Positions 1 through 12,404 are shown, counted from the first letter of the stretch. The stretch: 64,000 nt of DNA from Cyclina sinensis (GCA_012932295.1 JAAONU010000086.1:1-64000), one strand, 5' to 3'. Notes: generated from the letters alone by a model not told the origin. Numbers and translations are program-made.

Positions 1-101
1 AAACGATCTTTACGGGATAAAAACTCAAAACTCAAAACAGATTTAAAAATTTTTCGAGAGCGGGAAAATTCTACAGTGAAAATTCTACTTCAACTGAGAT
101 T

Positions 102-1795
102 ATGGATTCTACAAGGCAGGATTTTATCAACTGTTCAATAGACAACAAACTGACATACATGTTTGATGAGCTTAGAATTATTAGAAATGAACAAATTAAC
201 TGTAAAAACGGTTAGATATCTTTGAAAAATCGCTCACGGGTACGGACAAGAAAATAGGTCAGGTAATACATATAACAAATGCTCAAACAGAACTTATGAA
301 GGCCCTCGCTTACAGATCGATAGATATTGAAGCTAGGTCACGGAGAAATAATTTAGTGTTCCATGGTTTTATAGAAAATTCAGGTAAAAACTGTTTTCAA
401 TGGATACGTGATTTTTTGGCCAACCATCTTGATATTAATCCCAGAGACATTTACATTGCTCGTGCACATAGACTAGGAAGATTAGATTCAAGGAAACAGG
501 TACAAAAACGTCCCATAATCGTCAACTTCCGCGATTTCTGCGACACAGAACTGATTATGAGCAGAGTTACATTGCTCAAGGGTACCCCTTTCTCTGTAGA
601 TTTCGATTACCCACGAGAGATACAATAGGCTCGTGCCCGTCTTTGGCCCAAATATAAACAGCTGAAGCAAACTTCACCGATATCAAAAGTGCAAATAGTA
701 TACCCAGCCAAATTACTGCAAGATGGACGTTTAGTTCAGGATGCACTTCCGGACTGGAACCGATACGCAAGCGTCAGTAGGTTAGAACATATTGACAAAC
801 TAGATGAATCCAGTTACAGTCATGATATTAATATGAGTGATCTACATTCAACAAATGGAATAAACACAGGTGACAATTGTGAGAAAAATAACTTACCTCA
901 GTCAGAAAGTAACTATGCACATCCCAATACCCAAGGCATACAGAATGCTTCTCTCCCCATCATTAACCCTTTCGTCCTTATGAATCCCCATGTTGGCCAT
1001 ATAAATTCACCATTAAGTGTGAAACCCATCTTGCAGCAACAGCTGTCAGCACTTTCCAGTTTAGCACAAAATGTAAACCCTACAGTTTTTAATCCAGTAC
1101 AACCCCCTCAATTTGTTACTTGTCCCACAAGTAGTGAACATCACAGTGTTGCCAGTCACCAAACACTGAACGTCCCTTTGGAAACCTTCTCACAAATCTC
1201 GTCAAATGGCTGCAATGATCTTACAGCATCACAGGCTCCAGAAATTGAAACATTCCGCAGTCGAATACCATATCTATCGCTGATACCCTGAATGTTACAC
1301 ACCCAGTCCTTCCCGTTCTTGATCAGTCCCTTGCAACAAGTTTAGCACCCAGTGATACGCCCCAGGCCAACAAAGTATCAGTAGAACAGCCTGAAATATC
1401 CCCTACTGTTCTTTTTCCCGTAGCACAAATTGCACAGCAAGCTCTGATGCGTCCAGAAGAAAACAACAACATATATCTTCAAATGATACTTGTGACCGTA
1501 CAGAAGAAACAAATTTAAAATTCGTTGACACTGACGATACATGCAAAAAGTTATCACAAACAACTGTTTCTCCATCGAGGGGGCGGTCGCGTGTAGCTCG
1601 TGCAGCTACGCGTGCTGAGAATCGTTCTCAGTCCGCTAAACCTTACAGACGACATAGTGAAAGCATACCTCGCAATAATAATCGGGTTTTACCTGATTCT
1701 ATAAATAGAAAATCATCACAGGTAGATCAGGTAGCAAATGACCAGCGATCGGAACGGTGTCAATCAACAACAACGGGGTTTCCCCAACAGGTGTA
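102..1795 (+). pseudogene. LINE ORF1 (nucleic-acid chaperone type), copy A, broken
   Basis: ORF1 proteins of LINEs bind the element RNA and act as chaperones. The expected ATG is at 102, as in copy B. A one-base deletion near 213 shifts the frame, so only 296-628 and later pieces read on. The conserved core (SRRNNLVFHG, then ARAHRLG, then RPIIVNF) is the RRM-like Transposase_22 core seen in L1-type ORF1 proteins. A TAG at 626-628 interrupts the end of that core, directly before a conserved ARARLWPKYK stretch. Further frameshifts lie in the Ser/Pro/Gln-rich tail. The copy is non-functional as assembled. Confidence 0.75.
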
Positions 1796-1810
1796 AATGT
1801 AGGACAATAG

Positions 1811-2531
1811 GTCAGAGAACAGAAGGTCTCGCTGCGTTGTGCGTTACTTAATATACAGGGACTGGCGACCAGAAGAACAAATAAATTAACCTCTCCTGAA
1901 CTTAAGGCTGTTTTTTGTACTCACGATATAATTTTGTTGACGGAATCGTGGACTAATGAATTTTCAGATTTATGTGTTGATAATTTTGAACATTATGTAT
2001 TAAATAGAACCGAAAATAAGTCTACTAGTAAACGTTCTTCCGGGGGAATTATTATTTATATTAGAAACGATTTTGTTTCCAACGATACACTTGTATTTAA
2101 AAGTCAAGATGGCATAATTTGTATTAAGATAAAAGGAGATATTCTGGGTCTGCAAAAAGATTTACTAATAAGTTTATGTTATGTTATACCTGAAAACAGC
2201 AGCAGACAAGCCATGCTTGATTCCCATACGTTTGATAGGTTACTAGAGTTTATTGTTGAAATTGATTCCAAGCATGAAAATGGATATAATTTCTTACTCT
2301 GTGGTGATATGAACTTGCACACTTCTGATAATCCAGATTTTGTAGCAGATGATAATTTTTCTGATTTTGATGTTTTACCTGATGATTATTGTTCCGATAC
2401 AGATATTAAGCGTGTTTCCCAAGATCAGGGCCGTTTAAATAATAATGGTTTGTTGTTATTAGATCTGTGCAAACAGACTGGTTTACGGATACTAAACGGG
2501 CGTGTGGGTAATGACAAAAATATAGGTCGGT
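1811..2531 (+). pseudogene. LINE ORF2 endonuclease fragment, copy A
   Basis: This is the N-terminal part of an APE-type endonuclease, the enzyme that nicks target DNA before reverse transcription. LLNIQGL, LTESW and GDMNLHT are readable. The frame is lost at 2531, before the conserved SDH motif that copy B retains at about 9940. The reverse transcriptase is absent. Confidence 0.8.
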
Positions 2532-2944
2532 GTCACGTTCCTTTGTTGTTTTTTTCCCACCTATCTATCTTTTTATGATCAAGACGTTTCAGAATTATCT
2601 TACACGTGACACGGTGTCTGAATAATGGAGATATAGACTTTGAAGTGAATGGTGAAAGAAACTCACAGAAACTGTTTGTTCGCTTTGTACGTATACGCGC
2701 AAACGTCATAAACGTATATTTAATGAAGTTGAGGTCAAAGTATCAGTAGTGGTAAATTGCGGGTTGGGCCCAAAACCTCAGTTATAGCAAAAACCAGGGT
2801 CCAAGGGAAGTAAATGTTGTAAATGGTAATATTACATACCTTTCTATTTTTTTGTTACTATCAGTTAGCAATATCAAAGTATTCGAAGATGGGATGTTAC
2901 TTTATTAGTATTTTAATGAAATCTTAAATAAAGCATATCCATTT
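2532..2944. other. Junction segment without recognised feature
   Basis: I recognise no coding potential or known repeat here. A 9-base inverted pair (tgtcacgt near 2531 and acgtgaca near 2603) lies close to the breakpoint of copy A. The later part may be the 5' flank of the L1/Tx1-like LINE that follows. Confidence 0.4.
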
Positions 2945-2974
2945 TGAGTATAGTAAAACTGATTTCTTTCAACT

Positions 2975-2981
2975 GCCGTGG
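2975..2981. repeat. Left target-site duplication of the 288-bp fold-back element
   Basis: gccgtgg lies immediately left of the terminal inverted repeat and encodes part of the endonuclease motif NCRG. The partner is at 3270-3276. Confidence 0.75.
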
Positions 2982-3269
2982 TATGGAATGCGGGTTGGGA
3001 CATGCCACTTGCCAGTTGCCACTTGCTACTTGAGAGTCATTCAGACGCTTGATATGGCAAGTGGCAAATGGCAAGTGGCAAGTAGCAAGTGGCAACTGGC
3101 AAGTAGCAACTGGCAACTAGCAAGTAGCAAATAGCAAGTGGCAACTGGCAAGTAGCAACTGGCAATTTGCAAGTAGCAACTGGCAAGTGGCAACTGGCAA
3201 GTAGCATATAGCAATTGGCAAGTAGCAAGTGGCAAATAGCAAGTAGCATGTCCCGACCCGCATTCCATA
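2982..3269. mobile_element. 288-bp fold-back (MITE-like) element built of GGCAAGT/GGCAACT heptamers
   Basis: The ends are inverted: tatggaatgcggg at 2982 is mirrored at 3269. The inverted match runs about 50 bp inward through short repeats of the form (g/a)gcaa(c/g)t. The left arm is about 2982-3032, the spacer 3033-3055, and the right arm 3056-3269, longer because the heptamer array is expanded. A 7-bp near-duplicate (gccgtgg at 2975-2981, gccatgg at 3270-3276) flanks it. Removing the element and one flank restores the reading of the LINE endonuclease, so this is an insertion. No coding capacity; low-complexity open frames on the minus strand only reflect the repeat. Confidence 0.85.
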
Positions 3270-3276
3270 GCCATGG
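3270..3276. repeat. Right target-site duplication of the 288-bp fold-back element
   Basis: gccatgg differs from the left copy by one base. The LINE coding sequence resumes directly after it. Confidence 0.75.
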
Positions 3277-6200
3277 ACTAAATAATATTAGTAAAAGAGT
3301 TGAAATATTTCAGTTTTTAAAAAAAGAAAATGCAGACTTTTTTTGCCTACAAGATTGCCATTTTACAGAAAAAAATGATTGAGATCTATTCACAATGGGA
3401 AGGAAACTGTCACTTTTGCCATGGAACTTCTAATTCTAGAGGTGTTTGTGTTTTATTAAAAAAAACATTCCTGTTACTGTACAGTCTGTATACAAAGATA
3501 ATTCGGGGAATTGTATAATATTAGATGTTAACCGTTCGGTTTACGTTGTGCAATATTTATGGCCCTAATGCTGATAAACCTAGTTTTTTTTATAGAAGTT
3601 TTCAACCAGATTGAGAACTTTGGTAATGAGAAAAAAAATCATTTGTGGAGATTACAATCTTGTAATTGATAAACATACCGATTACAACAATTATAAGTCA
3701 TAAGATAACAATAAAAGGGCTAGGGAGAAGCTGTGCTCTATTATAAATGAAAACAATTCAGTAGATACTTTTAGAATTATAAATGGTGATAAGAAACAGT
3801 TTTCTTGGAGAAGAATGAACCCAATGCAACAAGGTAGATTAGATTTTTTTCTCACTTCTGAAACATTACTTTTCAAAATAAGAAATTCAAGTATTGGAAT
3901 CTCATATCGGTCAGATCACTCTATGATTACATTAGAATTACAACTGAAGGATACTGAATATGGGCAACCATTATGGAAGTTTAATAATTCATTATTATAT
4001 GATGGTGACTACATAAAATGTATAAATGATAAAATTGATGAAGTGATTCGAAAAACCAGTATTGTATACCAGTGTATTGCATAGATAATATTGAAATTCA
4101 AGTTGATCTAAAAACGATTTGATAAAAAAATGAAAATATTGAAAACAATCTTAATGTAAGTAATAAAGAACAACTTTTGATGCTACACAAAGATCTCGAA
4201 TCAATAAGGTTGGACAAACGAAAGGCTATATAATAAGGTCGAGGACAAAGTTCATTGTAAAAGGTGAAAAACCTACAAGATATTTTTTAAATCTTGAAAA
4301 ACAGTATAGTATAAGTAAATCAATTCCTTTCTGGAAAGAGAAGATGGAGTACTGTTAACTGAAAAAGCCGATATTTTACAAGAAGCATGTTTATATTTCA
4401 GAACTTTGTATTTAAAAATATATCTGATAGAAAAAAAGATTTAGAAAACATTACACTAAATAGGTTATCAAATGAACAGGCTAATAGCTCGGAAGGTCTA
4501 TTGACATATAGTGAAATGCTTAACACAGTGAAAATATGAAAAATGATAAATCTCCTGGGTCTGATGGATTTACTGCAGAGTTTTTTAAAGATGTTTTGGA
4601 ATAAAAATTGTCCATTTTGTTGTAAGATCATTAAACTATGCTTTTACAAATGTTGCCCTTTCAGTTACACAACAACAATGTATAATTACATGTATACCAA
4701 AAGAAAATAAACCTAGAAAGTTTTTAAAAAACCTTAGACCCTTAACATTACTTAATGTTGTTTATAAATTAGCTTCAGGCACAATTGCTAACAGACTGAA
4801 ATCTGTATTGGATCACTTAATTAGTAATGATCAAATTGGTTTTGTAAAGGGTCGGTATATCGGAGAAAATACTAGACTACTGTATGATATAATGAAAATT
4901 ACAGAAGAAAGACAAATGCCAGGGCTGATAATGACAGTAGATTATTAAAAAGCATTTGATACATTGTCTTATAATTTTATTGAAAAAACTTTCGATTTCT
5001 CTAATTTTGGAAATATGTTTAAAAAATAGATAAAACTGTTCCTAAATAACTTTATGTCAATAGTACAAATTAATGGTTCATTCAGATTTCTTTTTAACAG
5101 AACGTGGATGTACCCAAGGGGATCAAATAAGCCCGTATATTTTTATTTTGTGTGCAGAAATACCAGCTATAAAAATAAGGAATAGTGAAAAAATAAAAGG
5201 CGTTACTATTGATGGGACAGAGTATAAAATTTCTCAATTTTCAGATGACACGTCCCTTTTTCTTGATGGTACTGAATCCCTCAATGCCAATATAGATATG
5301 TTAAATGAATTTTCTTTTTATTCAAGTCTTAAAATAAATTATGATAAAACAAATATGGATAGGTGCAATGAAATACAGTACAAGATCCATAAAAACTAAA
5401 TATAAGCTAACCTGGGGCACAACACAATTCAGAATACTTGGTATTATTTTTAATGTAGACCTAGATAAAATGGAGAAACTAAATTTTGATAACAAAATGG
5501 AAAAGGCAACAAATTGTATAGCCCATTGGAACAAAAGATCATTAACTGTTATAGCGAAAGTTACAGTAGTGAAGACATTGTTACTTCCCCTGTTCACATA
5601 CTTATTCATTTCATACCCTACCGACACCAAAACAATTATTTCTGGATTATTTAAGTAAGCTGCTTTACGATTTTATTTGGAAGGGGCCCTACAAAATCAA
5701 AAGCTCTGTTGCATGCAAGGACTATGAAGAAAAGGGGCTTAAAATGGTTAATATATAAATATGAAAAAAGTATGAAGCTATCGTGGCTTAAAAAGCAATT
5801 CAAGCAACTGGAAAGTGCTATATATTACTGAATTCCATAATTGAATTGCAAAAGATTTTAAACTTTGGGAAGCTATACAAAGAACAAATTATAAAACAGA
5901 TTCGTAATAAATTTTGGTTTGATGTGTTAAGTAGATATATATTTTTCATAGATAAAATGCCTGATGATTTTCTTTCAATGCCACTTTTTTTATAACAATT
6001 ACTTTAAAATAGGAAATACAGGTTTATTTATTAAAAGCATATATGAAAAAGGTTTTAGATATGTTAGAGATGCAATTGCAAATGAAGGAGAATTTATAGA
6101 TATTTATTATATTTAGAACACTGTACTGGTAGAAAAATAATTTTTGCGGTATGAAGGCTTAAAGAGGGTCATCAAAGTTTTTGAAAGATTACATAACTTC

Positions 6201-6846
6201 CCTTCCAATTCCTTTAACATATTGTATGGACCTTTTGTTTCATGTTACATTTCAAAAATATTATTCTCTAACAAGCAAAGTAAGTATGTGTATAAAGTAT
6301 TGAATGAAAATAGCGATATACCTACTAGTCAGATTAAATGGAATAATATTTTCAGTGATATTGACTGGAAATATATATATATATAGTATTGTTTTATATG
6401 TTACAAGAGATACTTATATTCAGTGGTTCCAATTACGAATACTTAATCGAATAATTGGTACAAAGTCTTTACTATTTAATATAAAAAATTACAGGATATA
6501 AGCCATGTACTTTTTGTAAAAAAATGAAGAAGAAACTATTTTACATTTGTTTTGGTATTGTAACTGTGTTCAGAAAATGTTACAAAGCCTAAAAGATGTT
6601 TTGCTGAACAGAGTAGTATTTATGCAGTTGACATGTAAAGTAATGACCGAAAAGCAAAACGATTCTATATACTTTTTCTAGAAATTAAAAGGTATATTTA
6701 TTTATGTAAAAGGAAAGAAATAGAACCTAGTTATAATGGCCTTAAACGTAGCTTATTTTGTTTTTGGCATTTTTTCAGAAAAACTCAATCAAATGAAAAA
6801 GACTATGAAAACTGGGCAGTTGTACAGATGCTCATTAACAATTAAA

Positions 6847-7129
6847 TGAGACTGAACTGTAGAAAACTAACCATTGATAAATCTAATGCATCTTTTTATT
6901 TTACAAACTAAGACTGATCTATCTTGACAGAAATAACAAATTAAACAGTTTTGGCATCTATATTTGTTCTTTTTAGTGGTGTGTGTCTTTTCTTTCTTTT
7001 TTTCATTTTTTTTCTGAAAATTTATTGGGGGTGACTGCAGTATAAATTTAACATAGTACAAAGTACGTTTAAAATAAGAAATACATACAGATACATAGCA
7101 AATATAAAATTATATATTATATATTAGGT
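6847..7129. other. LINE 3' flank and AT-rich spacer
   Basis: This is probably the 3' UTR of the L1/Tx1-like LINE followed by AT-rich sequence (tatatattatatatta near 7110). I see no gene here. Confidence 0.4.
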
Positions 7130-7401
7130 GTGAAAAATATGGCGGACAGTGGTCAGAGATTTTATTTGCGGTTAGAATAAGTTTGAAAATATTAATATAC
7201 TGTGAGTTAAACAGAATACTTTTGGAATATTAAGTATAAAATGATGGACTTTATGAATTAGTGGTGTGTTTATGATATGTTATCGTTTTGTTTTGGAGGA
7301 AAACGATCTTTACGGGATAAAAACTCAAAACTCAAAACAGATTTAAAAATTTTTCGAGAGCGGGAAAATTCTACAGTGAAAATTCTACTTCAACTGAGAT
7401 T

Positions 7402-9096
7402 ATGGATTCTACAAGGCAGGATTTTATCAACTGTTCAATAGACAACAAACTGACATACATGTTTGATGAGCTTAGAATTATTAGAAATGAACAAATTAAC
7501 TGTAAAAACGGTTTAGATATCTTTGAAAAATCGCTCACGGGTACGGACAAGAAAATAGGTCAGGTAATACATATAACAAATGCTCAAACAGAACTTATGA
7601 AGGCCCTCGCTTACAGATCGATAGATATTGAAGCTAGGTCACGGAGAAATAATTTAGTGTTCCATGGTTTTATAGAAAATTCAGGTAAAAACTGTTTTCA
7701 ATGGATACGTGATTTTTTGGCCAACCATCTTGATATTAATCCCAGAGACATTTACATTGCTCGTGCACATAGACTAGGAAGATTAGATTCAAGGAAACAG
7801 GTACAAAAACGTCCCATAATCGTCAACTTCCGCGATTTCTGCGACACAGAACTGATTATGAGCAGAGTTACATTGCTCAAGGGTACCCCTTTCTCTGTAG
7901 ATTTCGATTACCCACGAGAGATACAATAGGCTCGTGCCCGTCTTTGGCCCAAATATAAACAGCTGAAGCAAACTTCACCGATATCAAAAGTGCAAATAGT
8001 ATACCCAGCCAAATTACTGCAAGATGGACGTTTAGTTCAGGATGCACTTCCGGACTGGAACCGATACGCAAGCGTCAGTAGGTTAGAACATATTGACAAA
8101 CTAGATGAATCCAGTTACAGTCATGATATTAATATGAGTGATCTACATTCAACAAATGGAATAAACACAGGTGACAATTGTGAGAAAAATAACTTACCTC
8201 AGTCAGAAAGTAACTATGCACATCCCAATACCCAAGGCATACAGAATGCTTCTCTCCCCATCATTAACCCTTTCGTCCTTATGAATCCCCATGTTGGCCA
8301 TATAAATTCACCATTAAGTGTGAAACCCATCTTGCAGCAACAGCTGTCAGCACTTTCCAGTTTAGCACAAAATGTAAACCCTACAGTTTTTAATCCAGTA
8401 CAACCCCCTCAATTTGTTACTTGTCCCACAAGTAGTGAACATCACAGTGTTGCCAGTCACCAAACACTGAACGTCCCTTTGGAAACCTTCTCACAAATCT
8501 CGTCAAATGGCTGCAATGATCTTACAGCATCACAGGCTCCAGAAATTGAAACATTCCGCAGTCGAATACCATATCTATCGCTGATACCCTGAATGTTACA
8601 CACCCAGTCCTTCCCGTTCTTGATCAGTCCCTTGCAACAAGTTTAGCACCCAGTGATACGCCCCAGGCCAACAAAGTATCAGTAGAACAGCCTGAAATAT
8701 CCCCTACTGTTCTTTTTCCCGTAGCACAAATTGCACAGCAAGCTCTGATGCGTCCAGAAGAAAACAACAACATATATCTTCAAATGATACTTGTGACCGT
8801 ACAGAAGAAACAAATTTAAAATTCGTTGACACTGACGATACATGCAAAAAGTTATCACAAACAACTGTTTCTCCATCGAGGGGGCGGTCGCGTGTAGCTC
8901 GTGCAGCTACGCGTGCTGAGAATCGTTCTCAGTCCGCTAAACCTTACAGACGACATAGTGAAAGCATACCTCGCAATAATAATCGGGTTTTACCTGATTC
9001 TATAAATAGAAAATCATCACAGGTAGATCAGGTAGCAAATGACCAGCGATCGGAACGGTGTCAATCAACAACAACGGGGTTTCCCCAACAGGTGTA
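7402..9096 (+). pseudogene. LINE ORF1, copy B, with internal TAG and frameshifts in the tail
   Basis: This ORF should encode the RNA-binding chaperone of the LINE. It starts at a clear ATG at 7402 and reads 175 codons to a TAG at 7927-7929. The same frame then continues to 8592, with the family-typical ARARLWPKYK immediately after the stop. The TAG therefore interrupts one protein rather than ending it; the context suggests CAG (Gln) became TAG. Residues about 78-170 hold the RRM-like core (SRRNNLVFHGF, IYIARAHRLG, KRPIIVNF). The remainder is Ser/Thr/Pro/Gln-rich with a basic end (SPSRGRSRVARAATR near 8870), and has at least two frameshifts after 8592. Copy A shares the same TAG. Confidence 0.8.
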
Positions 9097-9111
9097 AATG
9101 TAGGACAATAG

Positions 9112-12100
9112 GTCAGAGAACAGAAGGTCTCGCTGCGTTGTGCGTTACTTAATATACAGGGACTGGCGACCAGAAGAACAAATAAATTAACCTCTCCTGA
9201 ACTTAAGGCTGTTTTTTGTACTCACGATATAATTTTGTTGACGGAATCGTGGACTAATGAATTTTCAGATTTATGTGTTGATAATTTTGAACATTATGTA
9301 TTAAATAGAACCGAAAATAAGTCTACTAGTAAACGTTCTTCCGGGGGAATTATTATTTATATTAGAAACGATTTTGTTTCCAACGATACACTTGTATTTA
9401 AAAGTCAAGATGGCATAATTTGTATTAAGATAAAAGGAGATATTCTGGGTCTGCAAAAAGATTTACTAATAAGTTTATGTTATGTTATACCTGAAAACAG
9501 CAGCAGACAAGCCATGCTTGATTCCCATACGTTTGATAGGTTACTAGAGTTTATTGTTGAAATTGATTCCAAGCATGAAAATGGATATAATTTCTTACTC
9601 TGTGGTGATATGAACTTGCACACTTCTGATAATCCAGATTTTGTAGCAGATGATAATTTTTCTGATTTTGATGTTTTACCTGATGATTATTGTTCCGATA
9701 CAGATATTAAGCGTGTTTCCCAAGATCAGGGCCGTTTAAATAATAATGGTTTGTTGTTATTAGATCTGTGCAAACAGACTGGTTTACGGATACTAAACGG
9801 GCGTGTGGGTAATGACAAAAATATAGGTCGGTATACATACGTTGGGAGTAGGGGTTCCAGCGTTGTTGATTATGTTATTTGTACACAAAATCTATTTGAA
9901 AATGTGGAGTATTTTAATGTCGATGAACCAAATATTTTGTCAGATCATTGTTTGATTGATTTTACTTTTTCGTTTCGCATACCTGTATCAAATCGTTTAC
10001 CAAATGAACAGTCCTATGAAAATGAAGAGTATAAATATGTATGGAAAAAAGAAAATGCTAGGTTTTATACGGACTCATTATTGTTGAACGATACTAAAAA
10101 TAGTCTCGAAGAGTTTAAAAGCAATGTATGTACATCCACATGTAGTAACGATATTGATATCTGTATTAATCAGTTGTCTACTATTTTTGATGATGTATGC
10201 TCCCCACTGTTTAAATGCAAAGTAAATAATAGTAATTCTGACTGTGATAATTATTTTGTAGCAAATAAATGGTACACTCCTGAATATGAAGAAAAAAGAC
10301 AATTGTTTTATACTGCATTGAATTTGTACAGGTCAAATAAATCTGATATAAATAGAGCAAATATGATAAACAGACGTTCACAGTATAAATGGTGTATACG
10401 TAAAGCTAGGCTAGATTATGATAAGAAAGAAACACTGAAACTTGTTGAAGCAAGACATAAGAATGCAAAATTATATTGGAAAATGTTAAAGAATTGCGCA
10501 GGCATAAAAGAAAGTAATATTTCGTTTGAACAGTATTTCAAATCAGTTAATAATCCAGATGACCCTTTCTTTTTTCCTGATGAAGATGTGCTTCATTTTA
10601 TTGAGCGGTACGAACAAGAAGAATTTAATGTTATGTTTCATGAACTGAATTTACCGTTTACACAAAATGAATTGTTGAAGTCTATTAATCAACTTAAATC
10701 AAATAAAAGTGGTGGTCCAGACCTATACTTAAATGAGTTTTTCATACATGGTAAAACTATCCTGTTGCCTTATATTTCAACATTATTCAATAAAATCTTT
10801 GACATAGGTTATTTTCCAGAATCATAGTCAGAGGGCTTAGTTGTGCCATTGCATAAAAAAGGAAGTGTTAATGATGTTTACAGTTATAGAGGTATCACCC
10901 TTCTTAGTACAATAGTGTAAAATCAAGAGTAAAATATATGAATAAGTTAAGCAACAGTTTTGAATGTGAATTGGGCGTGAGACAGGGTGAATGTTTATCT
11001 CCCTTTCTATTTTCTATGTTCTTGAATGATATTGAAGATATGTATGTAACAAGTGGTCTAGATGTAATAGATGTTGACAAGTTTAAGATATTTTTAATTT
11101 TATATGCTGATGACATTGTTTTATTTGCAAACACAAAAGATGAATTACAATCTAGTCTAGACATGTTGTACAATTATTGTAATAAATGGAAATTATTAGT
11201 GAATTCATCCAAAACCAAAGTTATGGTCTTAAGAAAAGGTGGTCGTCTTTCAGCAAATATCAATTTCCATTATGGTGAATCTAACTGAGAAATTGTAAAT
11301 AAATTTGTATATCTTGGTATTGTATTTACTACAACGGGTTCATTTACAGAAGCTCAGAATACGTTATCAGGACAAGCCCTTAAAGCGATATTTAAGATGA
11401 ATAAATGCTTATACAAGTTTATTAATATATCTGTTAAACATAAGTTAGAGCTTTCTGACAAACTTATTCTACCTATTCTTAATTATGGAAGCGAAGTATG
11501 GGGGTTTCATGTAGGTAAATCAATAGATAGAATACATTTACAATTTTGTAAACGCTTATTAGGGGTCAAAAGAAGTACACAGAATGATTTTATCTATGAT
11601 GAATTAGGACGGATGCCTTTGCAAAATATTAGATATTGTAATATTATAAAATTTTGGAAATAAACTTTTACAAACTGATAAAAATAAATATATTAGAAAA
11701 GTGTATGATATGTTGTATCAAGATACTTTAGATTATCCGAATAGAAAGAACTGGTGCTCTTTAACAAAACATTTACTATGTATGTTAGGTTTTCATGATG
11801 CATGGATTTTTCAAACAGTAGGCATAACTAGCTTATTTTTAATTACGGTAAAACAAAGGATAAAAGATCAGTTCCTTCAAAATTGGAATGAAAGGCTTAA
11901 TGATTCCAGTAGAGCGCTGTTTTATAGACAAATTTGTCACTTTAGGTTCCAACCATATCTAGAGATTTTAGACATTAAAAAGTTTTGTATTAGCTTATCA
12001 CGTTTGCGTTTATCATCTCATCGTTTATATATTGAAACTGGTAGATGGACTCAGCCTGTAAGTACTCCTATAACTGAACGCAAATGCAATATTTGTAACC

Positions 12101-12250
12101 TGTTGGAGGATGAGTACCATTTTTTATACAATGCAACGTGTATACTGATATAAGATAACGTTTAATTCCATCGTACTTCTGGCGAAGACCTAATATGTAT
12201 AAATTTATTGAACTTGTAAATTCTGATTGTGAACGCATTGTTAGGAATCT
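9112..12250 (+). pseudogene. LINE ORF2, copy B: endonuclease plus reverse transcriptase with a deleted core
   Basis: ORF2 should encode target-primed reverse transcription. An open frame runs from just after a TAG at 9109-9111 to 10824 without an early ATG. The endonuclease is complete: LLNIQGL, LTESW (about 9237), GDMNLHT (about 9605), SSVVDYVI (about 9860) and SDHCLIDF (about 9940). RT begins at about 10690 (NKSGGPD). A TAG at 10825-10827 replaces what is usually Trp in YFPESW. Near 10910 the text jumps from YRGITLLSTI to VKYMNKLSN, so roughly 100 residues including RT motif A are missing. VRQGECLSPFLF (about 10978) and YADDIVLF (about 11103) survive. A stop near 11286 and a frameshift near 11660 follow. 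A CNICN...EDEYHFLYNATC zinc knuckle lies near 12090. Confidence 0.85.
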
Positions 12251-12400
12251 TTCTATTTATATTGAGAAAGCATTTAGAATTAGATCCAGTATTCTATATA
12301 ACAATAACAGAATGCTATAATCTGTAGTCCTTAAGTTATATATTGTTAAATAGCTGTCATCATTACATTGTAGCGTATGTTAGAATTAATAATAATAGTT

Positions 12401-12404
12401 CATA
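12401..12404. repeat. Target-site duplication (cata), left side of LTR retrotransposon
   Basis: cata directly precedes TGTAGCG, the left LTR end. The same four bases follow the right LTR at 25161-25164. A short 4-6 bp duplication is usual for Ty3/gypsy elements. Confidence 0.8.

Larger units (their letters stand above)
1..2531 (+). mobile_element. LINE copy A, truncated at its 3' side within the endonuclease
   Basis: This stretch matches 7301-9831 almost base for base. The only difference I found is one missing T near position 213. It carries the LINE 5' region, ORF1 and the first two thirds of the ORF2 endonuclease, then stops abruptly at 2531 inside the endonuclease, where unrelated sequence begins. 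The left end runs off the window. LINEs normally lose their 5' end, so loss of the 3' part points to a later deletion, rearrangement or an assembly duplication rather than ordinary retrotransposition. Confidence 0.85.
2961..6846 (+). pseudogene. L1/Tx1-like LINE ORF2 remnant (endonuclease, RT, C-terminal zinc knuckle)
   Basis: A decayed ORF2 can be followed through many stops and frameshifts. The endonuclease starts with ISFNCRG at about 2962-2981. It resumes after the 2982-3269 insertion with GLNN, FCLQDCHFTE, CGDYNLV (about 3650), RLDFFL (about 3838) and SDHSM (about 3913). The RT follows with NLRPLTLLNVVYK (about 4730), GFVKGRYI, VDYxKAFDTL with a stop inside, RGCTQGDQISP (about 5103) and FSDDTSLFLDG (about 5238). 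Near 6500 a CTFCKK...HLFWYC motif matches the C-terminal zinc knuckle of L1/Tx1-type elements. The final stop is near 6846. It is a dead, old copy, clearly different from the LINE at 7130-12404. Confidence 0.85.
7130..12404 (+). mobile_element. LINE copy B (two-ORF APE-type non-LTR retrotransposon)
   Basis: This is the fuller copy of the element also present at 1-2531. A presumed 5' UTR from about 7130 contains aaaatatggcgg, which resembles a YY1 site; a link to LINE transcription is speculative. ORF1 (7402) and ORF2 (9112) follow, then a short 3' UTR that runs into the left LTR at 12405. The 3' UTR may continue after the LTR element at 25165. Stops and an internal RT deletion make it non-autonomous. 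The clade was not assigned; it resembles the minus-strand LINE at 54.8-58.2 kb. Confidence 0.85.

Noticed and set aside
2913..3274. Minus-strand Leu/Ala/Cys-rich open frames
   Set aside because: Pure translation artefact of the GGCAAGT/GGCAACT heptamer array.
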